This document shows positions 1 through 8,649 of a stretch of DNA of 43,952 bases, one piece after another; within the stretch, counting starts at the first letter, position 1, and each line of letters begins with the position of its first letter. Location of the stretch: the NCBI RefSeq assembly GCF_002863585.1, contig NZ_PGUY01000019.1:1-43952 (forward strand). Reading direction: 5' to 3'. A program made the translations under genes and the position numbers. Origin of the DNA: Peribacillus deserti. GTDB taxonomy: Bacteria > Bacillota > Bacilli > Bacillales > DSM-1321. The notes under the pieces were generated by a model. That model made no database searches, was not told where the DNA came from, and was given only the letters and a program-made list of their open reading frames with translations.

Positions 1-118
<118 letters not shown>

Positions 119-125
119 AGACCGA

Positions 126-155
126 AGATCAGCTGTGATAGCTGGTCTTTTTTTG
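126..155 (+). terminator. Intrinsic terminator of the rRNA operon
   Basis: A 9-bp stem (AGATCAGCT / AGCTGGTCT, one G-U pair) with loop GTGAT is followed by a run of seven T. It lies 8 bases after the 5S end. Confidence 0.9.
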
Positions 156-442
156 TGTCCTTAAACCTAAGGTTAAGAATAGATAGATGATATTTTGGTG
201 ACATAGAAGTTCCAATACATAAACCAGCGGCCTGGAATGTATTTTAATAATTTTGCCTGAGATTTACTAAATTCCCTTGGTTTATTTATCATTTGTGACT
301 TTCAAGCGGTTGACATGGTGATGCCTCAATCTCGCGAAGAAATACCACATATCATTTGCTTTTAGAAAACCTCAATAAGGAAGAGGCTGCCTACCCGTCA
401 TCAGCCTCTTAATCGCTATACCACCACATCCACATTGAAAAT
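156..442. other. Intergenic stretch between rRNA operon and the minus-strand hydrolase
   Basis: No supported gene. The only structure seen is an inverted repeat at 381-410 (listed separately). A small minus-strand reading frame over 10-204 crosses the 5S gene and is not credible. Confidence 0.6.
381..410 (-). terminator. Stem-loop downstream of the M20 hydrolase
   Basis: AAGAGGCTG and CAGCCTCTT form a perfect 9-bp stem with a 12-base loop. It lies about 30 bases past the stop of the minus-strand hydrolase. The T-tract is weak on both strands, so termination efficiency is uncertain. Confidence 0.55.
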
Positions 443-1669
443 TTAGTTGTTTACTTTTTCCCTGGATAGAATTAATACGGCGTTCAGCAAAACATCTGCC
501 CCTTTAACACAGTCTTCATAGGAGGTGAATTCATCCTCGCGGTGACTGTATCCATTTACACTCGGAACAAAAATCATTGCCGATGGGATATAAGAAGCTA
601 TGAATTGGGCATCATGTCCAGCGCCGCTATACATTCGACTTCCTTTATACCCCAACTTGCTGCAAGCAGCTTCCACAGCATCTACCACTTCTACATCAAA
701 ATCCACTGTATCCCGATCCCATAGACGTGTTGATTTAATCGAACATCCATTTAAATTCTGGGGCAATTCTTTCACCATTCGAGATACTTCTGATATGACT
801 TGAGGATTTTGATGTCTTGCTTCTAAGGTAAAAGTCACTTCAGAAGGAATGACTGTATGGATATTTGGATATGCATTTATACGCCCAATTGTGTAGACAA
901 GATCAGAATCGAGTCCCTGCAGTTGCTTTTGCATATCTGCAATCATATTGGCAGCAGTGAACATTGGATCTTTGCGCATGCTTATCGGCGTTGTTCCTGC
1001 ATGATTGGATTCCCCATACACAGAGATTTCATAGCATACCATTCCCAGTACACCTTCTACGACACCTATATTTAATTTTTTTCGTTCCAGTACAGGTCCT
1101 TGCTCTATATGTAATTCGATATAAGCGGTAGCTTCCTTCAAACGATTGGTTTCCGGACCTTCGAATCCACTTTCACTTAAAGCTTGAGCAAAAGTAATAT
1201 CATTTCTATCCCTTGAGGCAATCATTTTGGCTTTAGCAAATTTTCCGGATAACACACCGGAAGACATAAGGGAGGGCTCAAACCGAGCTCCTTCTTCATT
1301 TGTAAAATTGACAATCGTAATGGGAAAGTCTAACTCGATTTGTTGTTCTTTAATTGTATAGACAGCTTCTAAGGCAGTTAGGACGCCGAGCACACCATCG
1401 AAACGCCCGCCTTTGATGACGGAGTCCATATGAGATCCTATTACGATAGGCGGCAGGTTTTGCTTGCCCGGTAAGGTTGCATACATATTTCCCATATCAT
1501 CATACTGTACTGTCATATCGATTTCTTCACATAATGCCTGGAGTTTCTTACGTGCAGCAATATCTTCGGCAGACAATGAAAGCCGGGTTACCCCGTTGTT
1601 TTCTGTTCTACCATACTCACTAAATAACTCAATTAGCTTTTGGAGCCGCAGAGAATTACACTTTTCCAT
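443..1669 (-). CDS. M20-family Zn-dependent amidohydrolase (N-carbamoyl-amino acid hydrolase / allantoate amidohydrolase type)
   Basis: Length 408 aa, normal for the hydantoinase/carbamoylase branch of peptidase family M20, which hydrolyses N-carbamoyl amino acids, allantoate or ureidoglycolate in the cytosol with two divalent metals. The expected metal ligands are visible: H80 (GSHMDSV), D91 (GGRFDGVLG), E126 (NEEGARF), H187 (ELHIEQGP) and H376 (GYSHREDEF). The dimerisation/lid domain sits at about residues 205-320 with the SNHAGTTP motif typical of this branch. The ATG start is preceded by a GGAGGG-type ribosome site at 1675-1683. It is a single gene with a stem-loop after it. The degenerate stretch upstream may once have held a partner transporter. 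Substrate cannot be told from sequence; carbamoylase and allantoate amidohydrolase are equally possible. Confidence 0.88.
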   Translation of the reverse strand: MEKCNSLRLQKLIELFSEYGRTENNGVTRLSLSAEDIAARKKLQALCEEIDMTVQYDDMGNMYATLPGKQNLPPIVIGSHMDSVIKGGRFDGVLGVLTALEAVYTIKEQQIELDFPITIVNFTNEEGARFEPSLMSSGVLSGKFAKAKMIASRDRNDITFAQALSESGFEGPETNRLKEATAYIELHIEQGPVLERKKLNIGVVEGVLGMVCYEISVYGESNHAGTTPISMRKDPMFTAANMIADMQKQLQGLDSDLVYTIGRINAYPNIHTVIPSEVTFTLEARHQNPQVISEVSRMVKELPQNLNGCSIKSTRLWDRDTVDFDVEVVDAVEAACSKLGYKGSRMYSGAGHDAQFIASYIPSAMIFVPSVNGYSHREDEFTSYEDCVKGADVLLNAVLILSREKVNN

Positions 1670-1689
1670 AAGTAGCCCTCCCTATTTAT

Positions 1690-2290
1690 TTGGCGATTTC
1701 TTCTGCTTACGAGAATTTTTTTTCAACCAAAAGTGTTCGTCAGAAGCATATGGAGATTTTATACCAATAGCAATCGACCCCATAGTAACAATCCTAGGTT
1801 GATATCATTGATCGCCTTTTATATGTTTGGAAGTATATCCACCAAAATAAAAGAAGACATTGCGTTAAACAAAACCAAGGACACGCCTGTTAGAATACGG
1901 GCAAAAGCTCCAAATTACTCAGGAGGCTTCGTATTAAAGAAACTAAAATCAGTGCTGGCACAAGAGCGTAATTAAACCGTATAACATAATATTTAATTGC
2001 CAGTGAATCACCGCTTGTTACAGTGAAACATATGCAACTAAGATAATGAATAAAACAATTAATTTGGATACTGCTAATCGCTGAGGGTCGCTTGAGTAAG
2101 GGCTACCTTAATAAATCCTTCATTAACCCTGCTGCACCGGACATAACCAAAAACAGTACTAACCGAATTATGAGACAAGCACGCCTACATTCCCTACCGG
2201 ATCAAATGTTTTCATCAGGAGGTGTAAAAGTGAAATGTTCCTCCCCCGCTGCGGTATAATTAATAAAAATAAGAATAATCATAATTACGT
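1690..2290. other. Decayed intergenic stretch, possibly a minus-strand transporter remnant
   Basis: About 600 bases without an intact gene. On the minus strand, short hydrophobic segments appear in shifting frames between about 2180 and 1740 (for example NYALVPALILVSLI from about 1975 down), interrupted by stops. This suggests a dead membrane transporter, but the family cannot be named. An 80-codon plus-strand frame at 1733-1975 has no convincing ribosome site or domain. Confidence 0.3.
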
Positions 2291-2312
2291 CTAAAATGGA
2301 AAGGATTTTTTT

Positions 2313-4100
2313 ATGAATACATATAAAAGCAGAATTGAAGTGCCGGTAGAGCATACTTGGGATTTGTCAGATATTTATCCTTCGTTAGAGCAGTGGGAGG
2401 AAGACTATAATAAGATTGAATCTTCCATAGGTCCGTTACGTGAATTTGAGGGGAATATTAAAAACGGAGCTGATCTTTTGGCGTATCTGACCAAAAGTGA
2501 CGAAGTTTCTGGCACATTTCAATTAGTCTATGCATATTGCAGACTGCAGCTGGATCTTGATACTAGAAATTCGAATGCACAGGCATTATTAGATAGAGCG
2601 TCACTTCTTAGTGTGAAGGTAAGTGAAGCCCGCTCGTTTTTTATGCCTTATCTGTTAAGTTTAAGTGAGGATGTATTAAGGAGATATATTTCTGAACAAG
2701 AGGGACTTGCCTATTTTGAGAAAAGCTTGTTGGAGTCCTATCGCTATAAACAGCATATCTTAAGCAGAGAGAAGGAGGAACTGCTTTCGCAGATTGGAGA
2801 GGCTTTTTCGGCACCGGGAAATACGTTTGGCATGATCAATAATGCTGATATCAAGTTTGGTGAGGTTACCGATGAAAATGGTAATAAAATTGAGCTGACC
2901 CGCGGAATGTATTCTAAGCTGATTGAGGATGAAAACAGGGAGCGGAGGAAGGAAGCTTATCAGGCTTATTACCAGCCGTATATTCAATTAAAGAATTCCA
3001 TAGCATCTACTTTATCTGCAAATATCAAAAATAATGTGGTTCTTACTAAGGTTAGAAAATACCCTTCGGCTCTGGAAAAGTCGTTATTCGGCGACATGGT
3101 GCCAAAGGAAGTGTACGAAAACTTGATTTCTGCAGCCAAGAAAAATCTTGATTCGCTGCATACATACAATGAGCTTAGGAGAGAACTTCTCGAACTGGAT
3201 AAACTAGCTCCATATGACCAGAGTGTGGATTTGGTAAAGGGAGTTAAAAAGGATATTCCATTTGATGAAGCTTATAGAATCATGCTGAAGGCCCTTCAAC
3301 CTCTTGGAAACGATTATATTACAACACTTCAATCATTCAAGGAAAAAAGATATGTGGATGTTTGGGAAACTCCCGGAAAACGTTCGGGTGCTTATAATAT
3401 GGGACTATATGGTGTCCATCCCTTTATCCTGCTTAACCATAGGAATGACTTAAATAGTTTATTCACTTTAACACATGAGATGGGCCATGCCATGCACAGT
3501 TATTATAGCAGCAAGCATCAGCCGAGGATTTCGGCAGGCTACAGCATTTTTGTGGCAGAGGTAGCCTCTACAGTTAACGAAGTGTTATTAATTCATTATT
3601 TATTGAAGGAATCTGCGGATACCGAGATGAGAAAGTATCTGATCAATCATTTTATAGACCAGTTTAAAGGAACATTTTTTACACAGGTAATGTTTGCAGA
3701 ATTTGAAAAGATAACACATGAACTGGCAGAAGAGGGCAAGCCTCTGAACGCAGAGGTGTTTAACAGCGTCTATGAAAAACTCACAAGAGAGTATAACGGA
3801 GAAGTATTGGAAATTACGGACGAAGTGAAATATGGGTGGTCCAGGATTCCACACTTTTATCGTCCATTTTATGTGTATAAATATGCGACTGGATTTGCAT
3901 CCGCCATTTCTATCGCCGACGGTCTTTTGAAAGGCGGTTCTAATGTACAGGGAGCGTATCTGGATTTTCTAAAAAGCGGCAGCTCGGAGTATCCTCTTGA
4001 GCTGTTAAAGAAAGTAGGAGTAGATCTGACCACACCGGTGCCGATTGATACAGCCTTAAGCCAATTTCGGCAGTTAGTTCATGAATTGTCTGCAATCTAG
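2313..4100 (+). CDS. pepF: Oligoendopeptidase F (M3 metallopeptidase)
   Basis: Length 595 aa, as usual for PepF. It is a cytosolic zinc peptidase that cuts short peptides of roughly 7-17 residues. The zinc motif H388-E389-M-G-H392 is intact and the third ligand E416 follows in the AEVAST segment, the M3 pattern. The N-terminal helical PepF domain covers about residues 110-190 and the catalytic M3 domain about 200-580. The ATG start is preceded by GGAAAGGA at 2299-2306. It is a single gene: an intrinsic terminator follows at 4122-4155. Nothing appears truncated or unusual. Confidence 0.95.
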   Translation: MNTYKSRIEVPVEHTWDLSDIYPSLEQWEEDYNKIESSIGPLREFEGNIKNGADLLAYLTKSDEVSGTFQLVYAYCRLQLDLDTRNSNAQALLDRASLLSVKVSEARSFFMPYLLSLSEDVLRRYISEQEGLAYFEKSLLESYRYKQHILSREKEELLSQIGEAFSAPGNTFGMINNADIKFGEVTDENGNKIELTRGMYSKLIEDENRERRKEAYQAYYQPYIQLKNSIASTLSANIKNNVVLTKVRKYPSALEKSLFGDMVPKEVYENLISAAKKNLDSLHTYNELRRELLELDKLAPYDQSVDLVKGVKKDIPFDEAYRIMLKALQPLGNDYITTLQSFKEKRYVDVWETPGKRSGAYNMGLYGVHPFILLNHRNDLNSLFTLTHEMGHAMHSYYSSKHQPRISAGYSIFVAEVASTVNEVLLIHYLLKESADTEMRKYLINHFIDQFKGTFFTQVMFAEFEKITHELAEEGKPLNAEVFNSVYEKLTREYNGEVLEITDEVKYGWSRIPHFYRPFYVYKYATGFASAISIADGLLKGGSNVQGAYLDFLKSGSSEYPLELLKKVGVDLTTPVPIDTALSQFRQLVHELSAI

Positions 4101-4121
4101 ATCGGTATATGTTTTCGGCAG

Positions 4122-4155
4122 GTGAGCAGTTTTATTCATGAGCTGCTCACTTTTT
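4122..4155 (+). terminator. Intrinsic terminator after pepF
   Basis: GTGAGCAG / CTGCTCAC forms a perfect 8-bp stem with a 13-base loop followed by TTTTT. It lies 21 bases after the pepF stop. Confidence 0.85.
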
Positions 4156-4238
4156 ATGCTTTCACAGAATGAAGTATCCGTTTTGGATAATCTCTGGTAT
4201 GATAAGAAAGAAATTACGAGGACAGTGCTGGTGGATAT

Positions 4239-5159
4239 ATGGAATACTTTAAGGTTATTCAAAAAGTGGTTGATTATATAGATGAACATATTCAAACAGA
4301 AATTACGGTCAGTGACTTGGCAAAATTTATGGGATATTCACCGTTTCATTTTTTAAGGATATTTAAGGAAGCGGTTGGTGTCCCGCCTATGGAATATGTC
4401 ACTAGGCGAAAGATGCAATTTGCACTGAGAGACATGGGAAAACAAACTTCAATGAATGATGTAGCATTTAATTATGGATATGATTCATATGCTGGCTTTG
4501 CAAAAGCCTTCAAAAAGGTGTTCGGAATGTCACCGTCAAAATATCGGATTCATTGCCCAAATGCAGAACCTCCAGTTATTAATCTGGAAGAACTGAAGTC
4601 GTATAAAACAGGAGGTTTGATTTCACAGCCGAAAATTATTAAATTGGATTCTTTTAGCATGGTGGGCAGGACGTATGAAGTCCCGATAAGTAATGTGCGC
4701 ACAACGAGGGATGCTCCAGCGTATTGGCATCTTAATGGGCTGACAGATGGGGAAATTGAAAGGACGTTGTATCAGACGTTTGCTCCCAAAAAGCATGGAG
4801 AATTCTGCTTAAATATGGCTCATGAACAGGATTGGTCCAGTTTCACCTATTTTTTTGGCATTTTAGATGAAAAACCGGACCAGCCGCTATCGCCGGCTTT
4901 TCAACGCATTACAGCTCCAGCTTCTTCTTATGCTGTATTCAGCACCCCTGCCGTTCAGCCAGATGAGTTTGTAGATTCAGTTAAGGGAACCTGGCGATAC
5001 ATATTGCACTACTGGTTTCCTCAATCTGATTATGTAATAGATGAGGCTGGCTATGACTTTGAGTTTTATGACGAGCGGTGTCATCCCTGGGAACATGATT
5101 TAGTAATGATGGAAATTTATATACCCATTGAACTGCGAAACGAGAGGCAGCCAGGCTAG
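4239..5159 (+). CDS. AraC-family transcriptional regulator with GyrI-like effector domain
   Basis: Length 306 aa. The two helix-turn-helix motifs of an AraC DNA-binding domain lie at the N-terminus (about residues 1-105), including the family signature region around GYDSYAGFAKAFKKVFG and MSPSKYR. The C-terminal half (about 140-300) resembles the AraC effector-binding / GyrI-like domain, which binds small hydrophobic or cationic ligands in relatives such as Rob. This order, HTH first and ligand domain last, is typical of that subgroup. The gene converges with and overlaps by 4 bases the minus-strand MFS transporter, which it might control, although convergent layout gives only weak support. 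The ATG at 4239 has a modest GGTGG site upstream. Confidence 0.87.
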   Translation: MEYFKVIQKVVDYIDEHIQTEITVSDLAKFMGYSPFHFLRIFKEAVGVPPMEYVTRRKMQFALRDMGKQTSMNDVAFNYGYDSYAGFAKAFKKVFGMSPSKYRIHCPNAEPPVINLEELKSYKTGGLISQPKIIKLDSFSMVGRTYEVPISNVRTTRDAPAYWHLNGLTDGEIERTLYQTFAPKKHGEFCLNMAHEQDWSSFTYFFGILDEKPDQPLSPAFQRITAPASSYAVFSTPAVQPDEFVDSVKGTWRYILHYWFPQSDYVIDEAGYDFEFYDERCHPWEHDLVMMEIYIPIELRNERQPG

Positions 5160-6379
5160 CCTCTCGTTTTTAATAATCTATGATAGATAAACAGGATGGG
5201 GGTCAGCAAAACAGCACTTGCCGCCAGAGCGGCTTTGATGGATGAATGCAGGCTGATTATCCCGGTAACAGGTCCTCCGCCAATCTGGCCGATTGCATCT
5301 ACTTGCCCTTTGATCGAGAAAAAGGTTGCCCTCTTTGATGAATCTGTAATCAATTTATTAAACCATATGTTTTCAAATGTTGACATGACCTGGCGATTCA
5401 CTTGAATCAGCAAAAACAGAAGGATGAGTCCATATATACTTGTAGAGAATGCAAATCCCAGCAGGGTGAGGATGAGAATGGCATAACTGATCAGGAGGCT
5501 TTTATATAAACTCCTAAAACTTAATTTTTCAGACATTCTGCTAAACCACTCAAAGACCATAATTGTCAATATCGATGTAATGAATTGGAGTCCTCCGACT
5601 ATGAAAATCATGTTTTCATCTGTAAGAAAAGCTTCCTTGATGGCTGTGGTCAGATGTGCAACCCAAAGCCTATCAAATCCTTCACTATAAACCCCCGCAA
5701 TAAAAGAAATAATTAAACAGTACCGTAGTATCGCATTTTTCCCAAAGGACGCAAGCACACCTGAGAACATGGATTTAAGTTCATGGATGGATGATTGTGA
5801 GTGATCTCTTTTCTTTTTGAGAAAAGTTGTTTCTCCCATAAACGCCCACAAGTAGATGGCCAAAAGTAAAAAACCAATTGCTCCTGTTAGTATGGAAGCC
5901 TGCAGGGAGTAATAACCAATGATGACCGCAAGCGGAATACCTATAAAGCTGCCTGCATTTTCATATTTGGCCGAGTTAATGAAAATCTTATCCACCCGAT
6001 CGAGCCCGGCTTCATCAGATATCCACGCCTGCAATGCACCGCTAATGCACGTATAGCCAATGCCCCAGACAATCTGGCTGATTAGGACAGTAGTGAATAG
6101 CGGGAATAAACCTTCAATGAAAAATCCAATTCCTATTAAAAAGTAACCAAGAACAATCGAGAATTTCCTTCCTTTATAATCTGCTATCAGACCAGTAGGA
6201 ATTTCAAATAAAAAGACGGTCAATTCCAATATTGTTCCCACCAGAACAAGCTGGAAAGCGTTCAGGCCTACAACCTGTATCTGGTATAGCAAGTTCACCG
6301 TAAAAACGGTCATGAAAAGCAATTGGGAAACAAATGATTGGGATAAGAACAGGGATGCAGCGTCTTTGTGTTGTGCCAT
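5156..6379 (-). CDS. MFS transporter, 12-TM type
   Basis: Length 407 aa, very hydrophobic, with about 12 predicted membrane spans. The loop between spans 2 and 3 carries GLIADYKGRKFS, matching the major facilitator signature (GxxxDxxGRR). It is probably a proton-driven exporter or uptake carrier in the cytoplasmic membrane. The start ATG at 6379 is supported by AAAGGAGC about 7 bases upstream on the minus strand. Its stop overlaps the 3' end of the AraC-type regulator by four bases, convergently. Substrate is unknown; a drug-efflux role is a guess from the family only. Confidence 0.88.
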   Translation of the reverse strand: MAQHKDAASLFLSQSFVSQLLFMTVFTVNLLYQIQVVGLNAFQLVLVGTILELTVFLFEIPTGLIADYKGRKFSIVLGYFLIGIGFFIEGLFPLFTTVLISQIVWGIGYTCISGALQAWISDEAGLDRVDKIFINSAKYENAGSFIGIPLAVIIGYYSLQASILTGAIGFLLLAIYLWAFMGETTFLKKKRDHSQSSIHELKSMFSGVLASFGKNAILRYCLIISFIAGVYSEGFDRLWVAHLTTAIKEAFLTDENMIFIVGGLQFITSILTIMVFEWFSRMSEKLSFRSLYKSLLISYAILILTLLGFAFSTSIYGLILLFLLIQVNRQVMSTFENIWFNKLITDSSKRATFFSIKGQVDAIGQIGGGPVTGIISLHSSIKAALAASAVLLTPILFIYHRLLKTRG

Positions 6380-6389
6380 GTAAAACAGC

Positions 6390-6780
6390 TCCTTTCAGAA
6401 TTTAGATTAAACTAAAACGGATAAGGAGAACTATTCCAGAATTGCTATATTTTCTGTTTTAACTAGGTATCAAGAAAATGGTACAGCGGGGGTAAATAAT
6501 CGTTTTGTACGGGTCAGGCCTGAGACAGGGATTTATTTACGGGTTTCCTGAGCCAATTATGGGACGGTTTTTGACCTGCTGGGCTGCTGCTGACTCTTTG
6601 CGGCCTTGCAAAACCCAGTTAAGGCAATCCCCCTGGATAAAGGCAAGAGTAAAGGAGGAATCGGTGGGGCAGCCAATTATTTATTAATCATGGACTTTGA
6701 TTGGCATTGTTCAGCCGCTATTATGTCGTTCATCAATTAAGTTTACAGGAAATTTAAAATTGTCCAAAGATTCAAAAATT
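6390..6780. other. Non-coding stretch upstream of the sugar-acid cluster
   Basis: I see no supported gene. A 60-codon plus-strand frame at 6505-6687 lacks a ribosome site and recognisable content. The composition (GC-richer 6480-6670, AT-rich after 6700) suggests gene debris followed by the promoter region of the cluster. Confidence 0.5.
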
Positions 6781-6783
6781 ATT

Positions 6784-6812
6784 TTGACAGTCTCAACAAA
6801 AGATGATATTAA
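6784..6812 (+). promoter_or_regulatory. Sigma-A promoter of the sugar-acid cluster
   Basis: TTGACA at 6784-6789, a 17-bp spacer and TATTAA at 6807-6812. The predicted start near 6819 lies just upstream of the first palindromic operator, about 230 bases ahead of the first TRAP gene. Confidence 0.65.
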
Positions 6813-6830
6813 TTAAGTAAGTTCTTTTTT

Positions 6831-6849
6831 TATAAAACAGAGTTTTATA
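6831..6849. promoter_or_regulatory. Palindromic operator 1 (IclR-type candidate)
   Basis: TATAAAAC-AGA-GTTTTATA is a perfect 8-bp inverted repeat with a 3-bp centre, located just downstream of the predicted transcription start. Its architecture resembles KdgR/IclR-family operators (GAAAC-N3/4-GTTTC type). The cluster encodes one IclR regulator at 15998-16762, the likely binder (inference). Confidence 0.6.
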
Positions 6850-6929
6850 ATATCGAACAAAAAATTCCAATACATAACTTAGATTGTGCAACTGGTAAAG
6901 GAAATTCGCTCTTTTTTTTGCTTTTAATG

Positions 6930-6944
6930 TAAAACGGAGTTTTA
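6930..6944. promoter_or_regulatory. Palindromic operator 2 (same motif)
   Basis: TAAAAC-GGA-GTTTTA repeats the core of operator 1, 97 bp further on (centre to centre). A weak TTGCTT (6918-6923) and TTTATA/TATATT (6941-6948) could form a second promoter with this site in its spacer. Confidence 0.5.
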
Positions 6945-7012
6945 TATTATAAAATCCCGTGATTTCCACTGCAGAAAGGAGAAAAACTATCAGTTTTATT
7001 TTTTGTAATAAA

Positions 7013-7026
7013 TGATAACGCTTTCA
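7013..7026. promoter_or_regulatory. cre-like catabolite repression site
   Basis: TGATAACGCTTTCA differs from the Bacillus CcpA consensus TGWAANCGNTNWCA at one position. It lies 22 bases before the first coding start, where CcpA would block transcription when preferred sugars are present. Confidence 0.65.
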
Positions 7027-7048
7027 ATAAGAAATGGGGGAATTTTGA

Positions 7049-8080
7049 GTGAAAAAAAGAAAATGGTTGGGAATTGCTTCAAGTTTAACTATTACAGCCG
7101 CATTACTACTTGCCGGCTGCGGGAAAGAAGAGAAAACCAGTGGGTCAGGCGGAGCAGGCGGGGCAGTGAAAACCATTAAAGTAGCGCATTACTTCGCTGA
7201 AGATCATCCGCAAAATATTGCACTGAAGGAAGTGTTTAAAAAGAAAGTTGAAGAAGAAAGCAAAGGTAAGTTAAAGGTTCAAATATTTGCCAATAGTACA
7301 CTAGGTGCTGAAAAAGAATTTTATGACGGTGTGAGAAACGGCACAATAGAGATGGGAATTCCAGGGTTGATCATGCAGGCTGACCTTCCAAAAATGGCTG
7401 TTCCGGAATGGCCGTTCCTTTTTAGGGATTTTGATCATGTGAAATCAGTTCTAAATGGCGAAATAGGAAAAGAATTGACTGCAGATATGGAATCAAAGCA
7501 CGGTGTGAAGCCACTTGCATGGAGTGCGAATGGATTTAGAATGTTCTCAAGCAACAAACCGATCGAAAAAATGGAGGACTTTAAGGGCTTCAGAGTCAGG
7601 ATGCCAAATATACCAAACTACATTAAGCTGGGTGAAGCACTGGGAGCAAATGTGTCTCCTATGCCGATATCAGAAGTATTCACTGCCCTTGAACAAAAGG
7701 TTGTAGACGGGCAGGATAACCCGATTGCTACCTTAAGACAATCAGGATGGTATGAAGTCCAGAGTCATGTCCTTGAATCAAAACATATGTTCAGCCCAAA
7801 TCTATATATCATAAACAGCAAGTTTTGGAATGGCCTCACGAAGGACCAGCAGAAGATTATTGAAACAGCCTCTAAAGAAGCAGCAGATTACGAGTTCGAA
7901 TTGTTAGAAAAAAGCTATAACGAGGATAAAAAATTCTTAAAGGAAAATAAAATAAAATTCACTGAGCCAGACGCGGAGTTCAAGAAAGAAATGGAAAAGA
8001 GAGCGCAGCCATTATATGAGAACATTTTTAAAGAAAATGAATGGGCGAAAGACCTTTATGACCGAATTAAGGCAGAGTAA
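7049..8080 (+). CDS. TRAP transporter solute-binding lipoprotein (DctP family), first copy
   Basis: Length 343 aa. A lipoprotein signal ends in LLAGC with the lipidated cysteine at C24, so the protein should be tethered outside the cytoplasmic membrane. The mature part is a DctP-type binding protein. The segment FKGFRVRMPN carries the conserved arginine that salt-bridges a substrate carboxylate in this family, followed by the family-typical EVFTALEQKVVDGQDNP. It is the first gene of the cluster, with DctQ and DctM genes immediately after. The start is GTG at 7049 with ATGGGGG 8 bases upstream. Context (aldonate and keto-deoxy sugar-acid enzymes) points to a sugar acid as ligand. A second, different binding protein follows the permease genes. 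Confidence 0.92.
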   Translation: MKKRKWLGIASSLTITAALLLAGCGKEEKTSGSGGAGGAVKTIKVAHYFAEDHPQNIALKEVFKKKVEEESKGKLKVQIFANSTLGAEKEFYDGVRNGTIEMGIPGLIMQADLPKMAVPEWPFLFRDFDHVKSVLNGEIGKELTADMESKHGVKPLAWSANGFRMFSSNKPIEKMEDFKGFRVRMPNIPNYIKLGEALGANVSPMPISEVFTALEQKVVDGQDNPIATLRQSGWYEVQSHVLESKHMFSPNLYIINSKFWNGLTKDQQKIIETASKEAADYEFELLEKSYNEDKKFLKENKIKFTEPDAEFKKEMEKRAQPLYENIFKENEWAKDLYDRIKAE

Positions 8081-8105
8081 TAGCACACAATAGGAGGAAA
8101 TGGTG

Positions 8106-8621
8106 ATGGCAAAGATAACTAGATTCCTAGAACAACTGTTAAATATAATCATGGCTGCTGCCCTTGCAATTATGGTCGTCCTGGTATTTGGCAACGTAGT
8201 TCTTCGTTATTTCTTTAACTCGGGTATTACTTGGTCAGAGGAAATGTCACGTTACTTATTTGTCTGGCTGACTTTTCTTGGTTCAATAGGAGCTTATCAA
8301 AATAAGGAACACTTAGGTGTAGATATGATGGTAAAAAGGCTTCCCCGGCATGTAAAAAGATTTGTCCTGGTTGTAAGTGATCTGTTAATTATATTTGTAC
8401 TTGTACTTCTCCTGGATGGAAGCTGGAAAATGACCTTGATGAACATTGACAGTGTGACTCCTGCAGTTGGCATGCCGCTTGCTCTTGTGTATGGTACAGG
8501 GTTAGTGGTAGCCGTATCGATGGCCATTATAACAATCAATAATATTTATCGAATCATTTTTAACAAAGTGACGGATGAGGAACTTAATGCGATAAATGAT
8601 TCTGAAGAAATGATCATTTAA
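8106..8621 (+). CDS. TRAP transporter small permease (DctQ family)
   Basis: Length about 171 aa with four predicted membrane spans, the normal DctQ layout. The sequence WSEEMSRYLFVWLTFLGS in the second helix is the family hallmark. DctQ pairs with DctM in the membrane to form a sodium-driven sugar-acid importer. I prefer ATG 8106, which lies 8 bases after AGGAGG (8092-8097); ATG 8100 is too close to that site. It sits between the first binding protein (gap 25 bases) and dctM (gap 28 bases), clearly one operon. Confidence 0.92.
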   Translation: MAKITRFLEQLLNIIMAAALAIMVVLVFGNVVLRYFFNSGITWSEEMSRYLFVWLTFLGSIGAYQNKEHLGVDMMVKRLPRHVKRFVLVVSDLLIIFVLVLLLDGSWKMTLMNIDSVTPAVGMPLALVYGTGLVVAVSMAIITINNIYRIIFNKVTDEELNAINDSEEMII

Positions 8622-8649
8622 CCAGATAGAGAGAGGAGGGTAAACAAAC

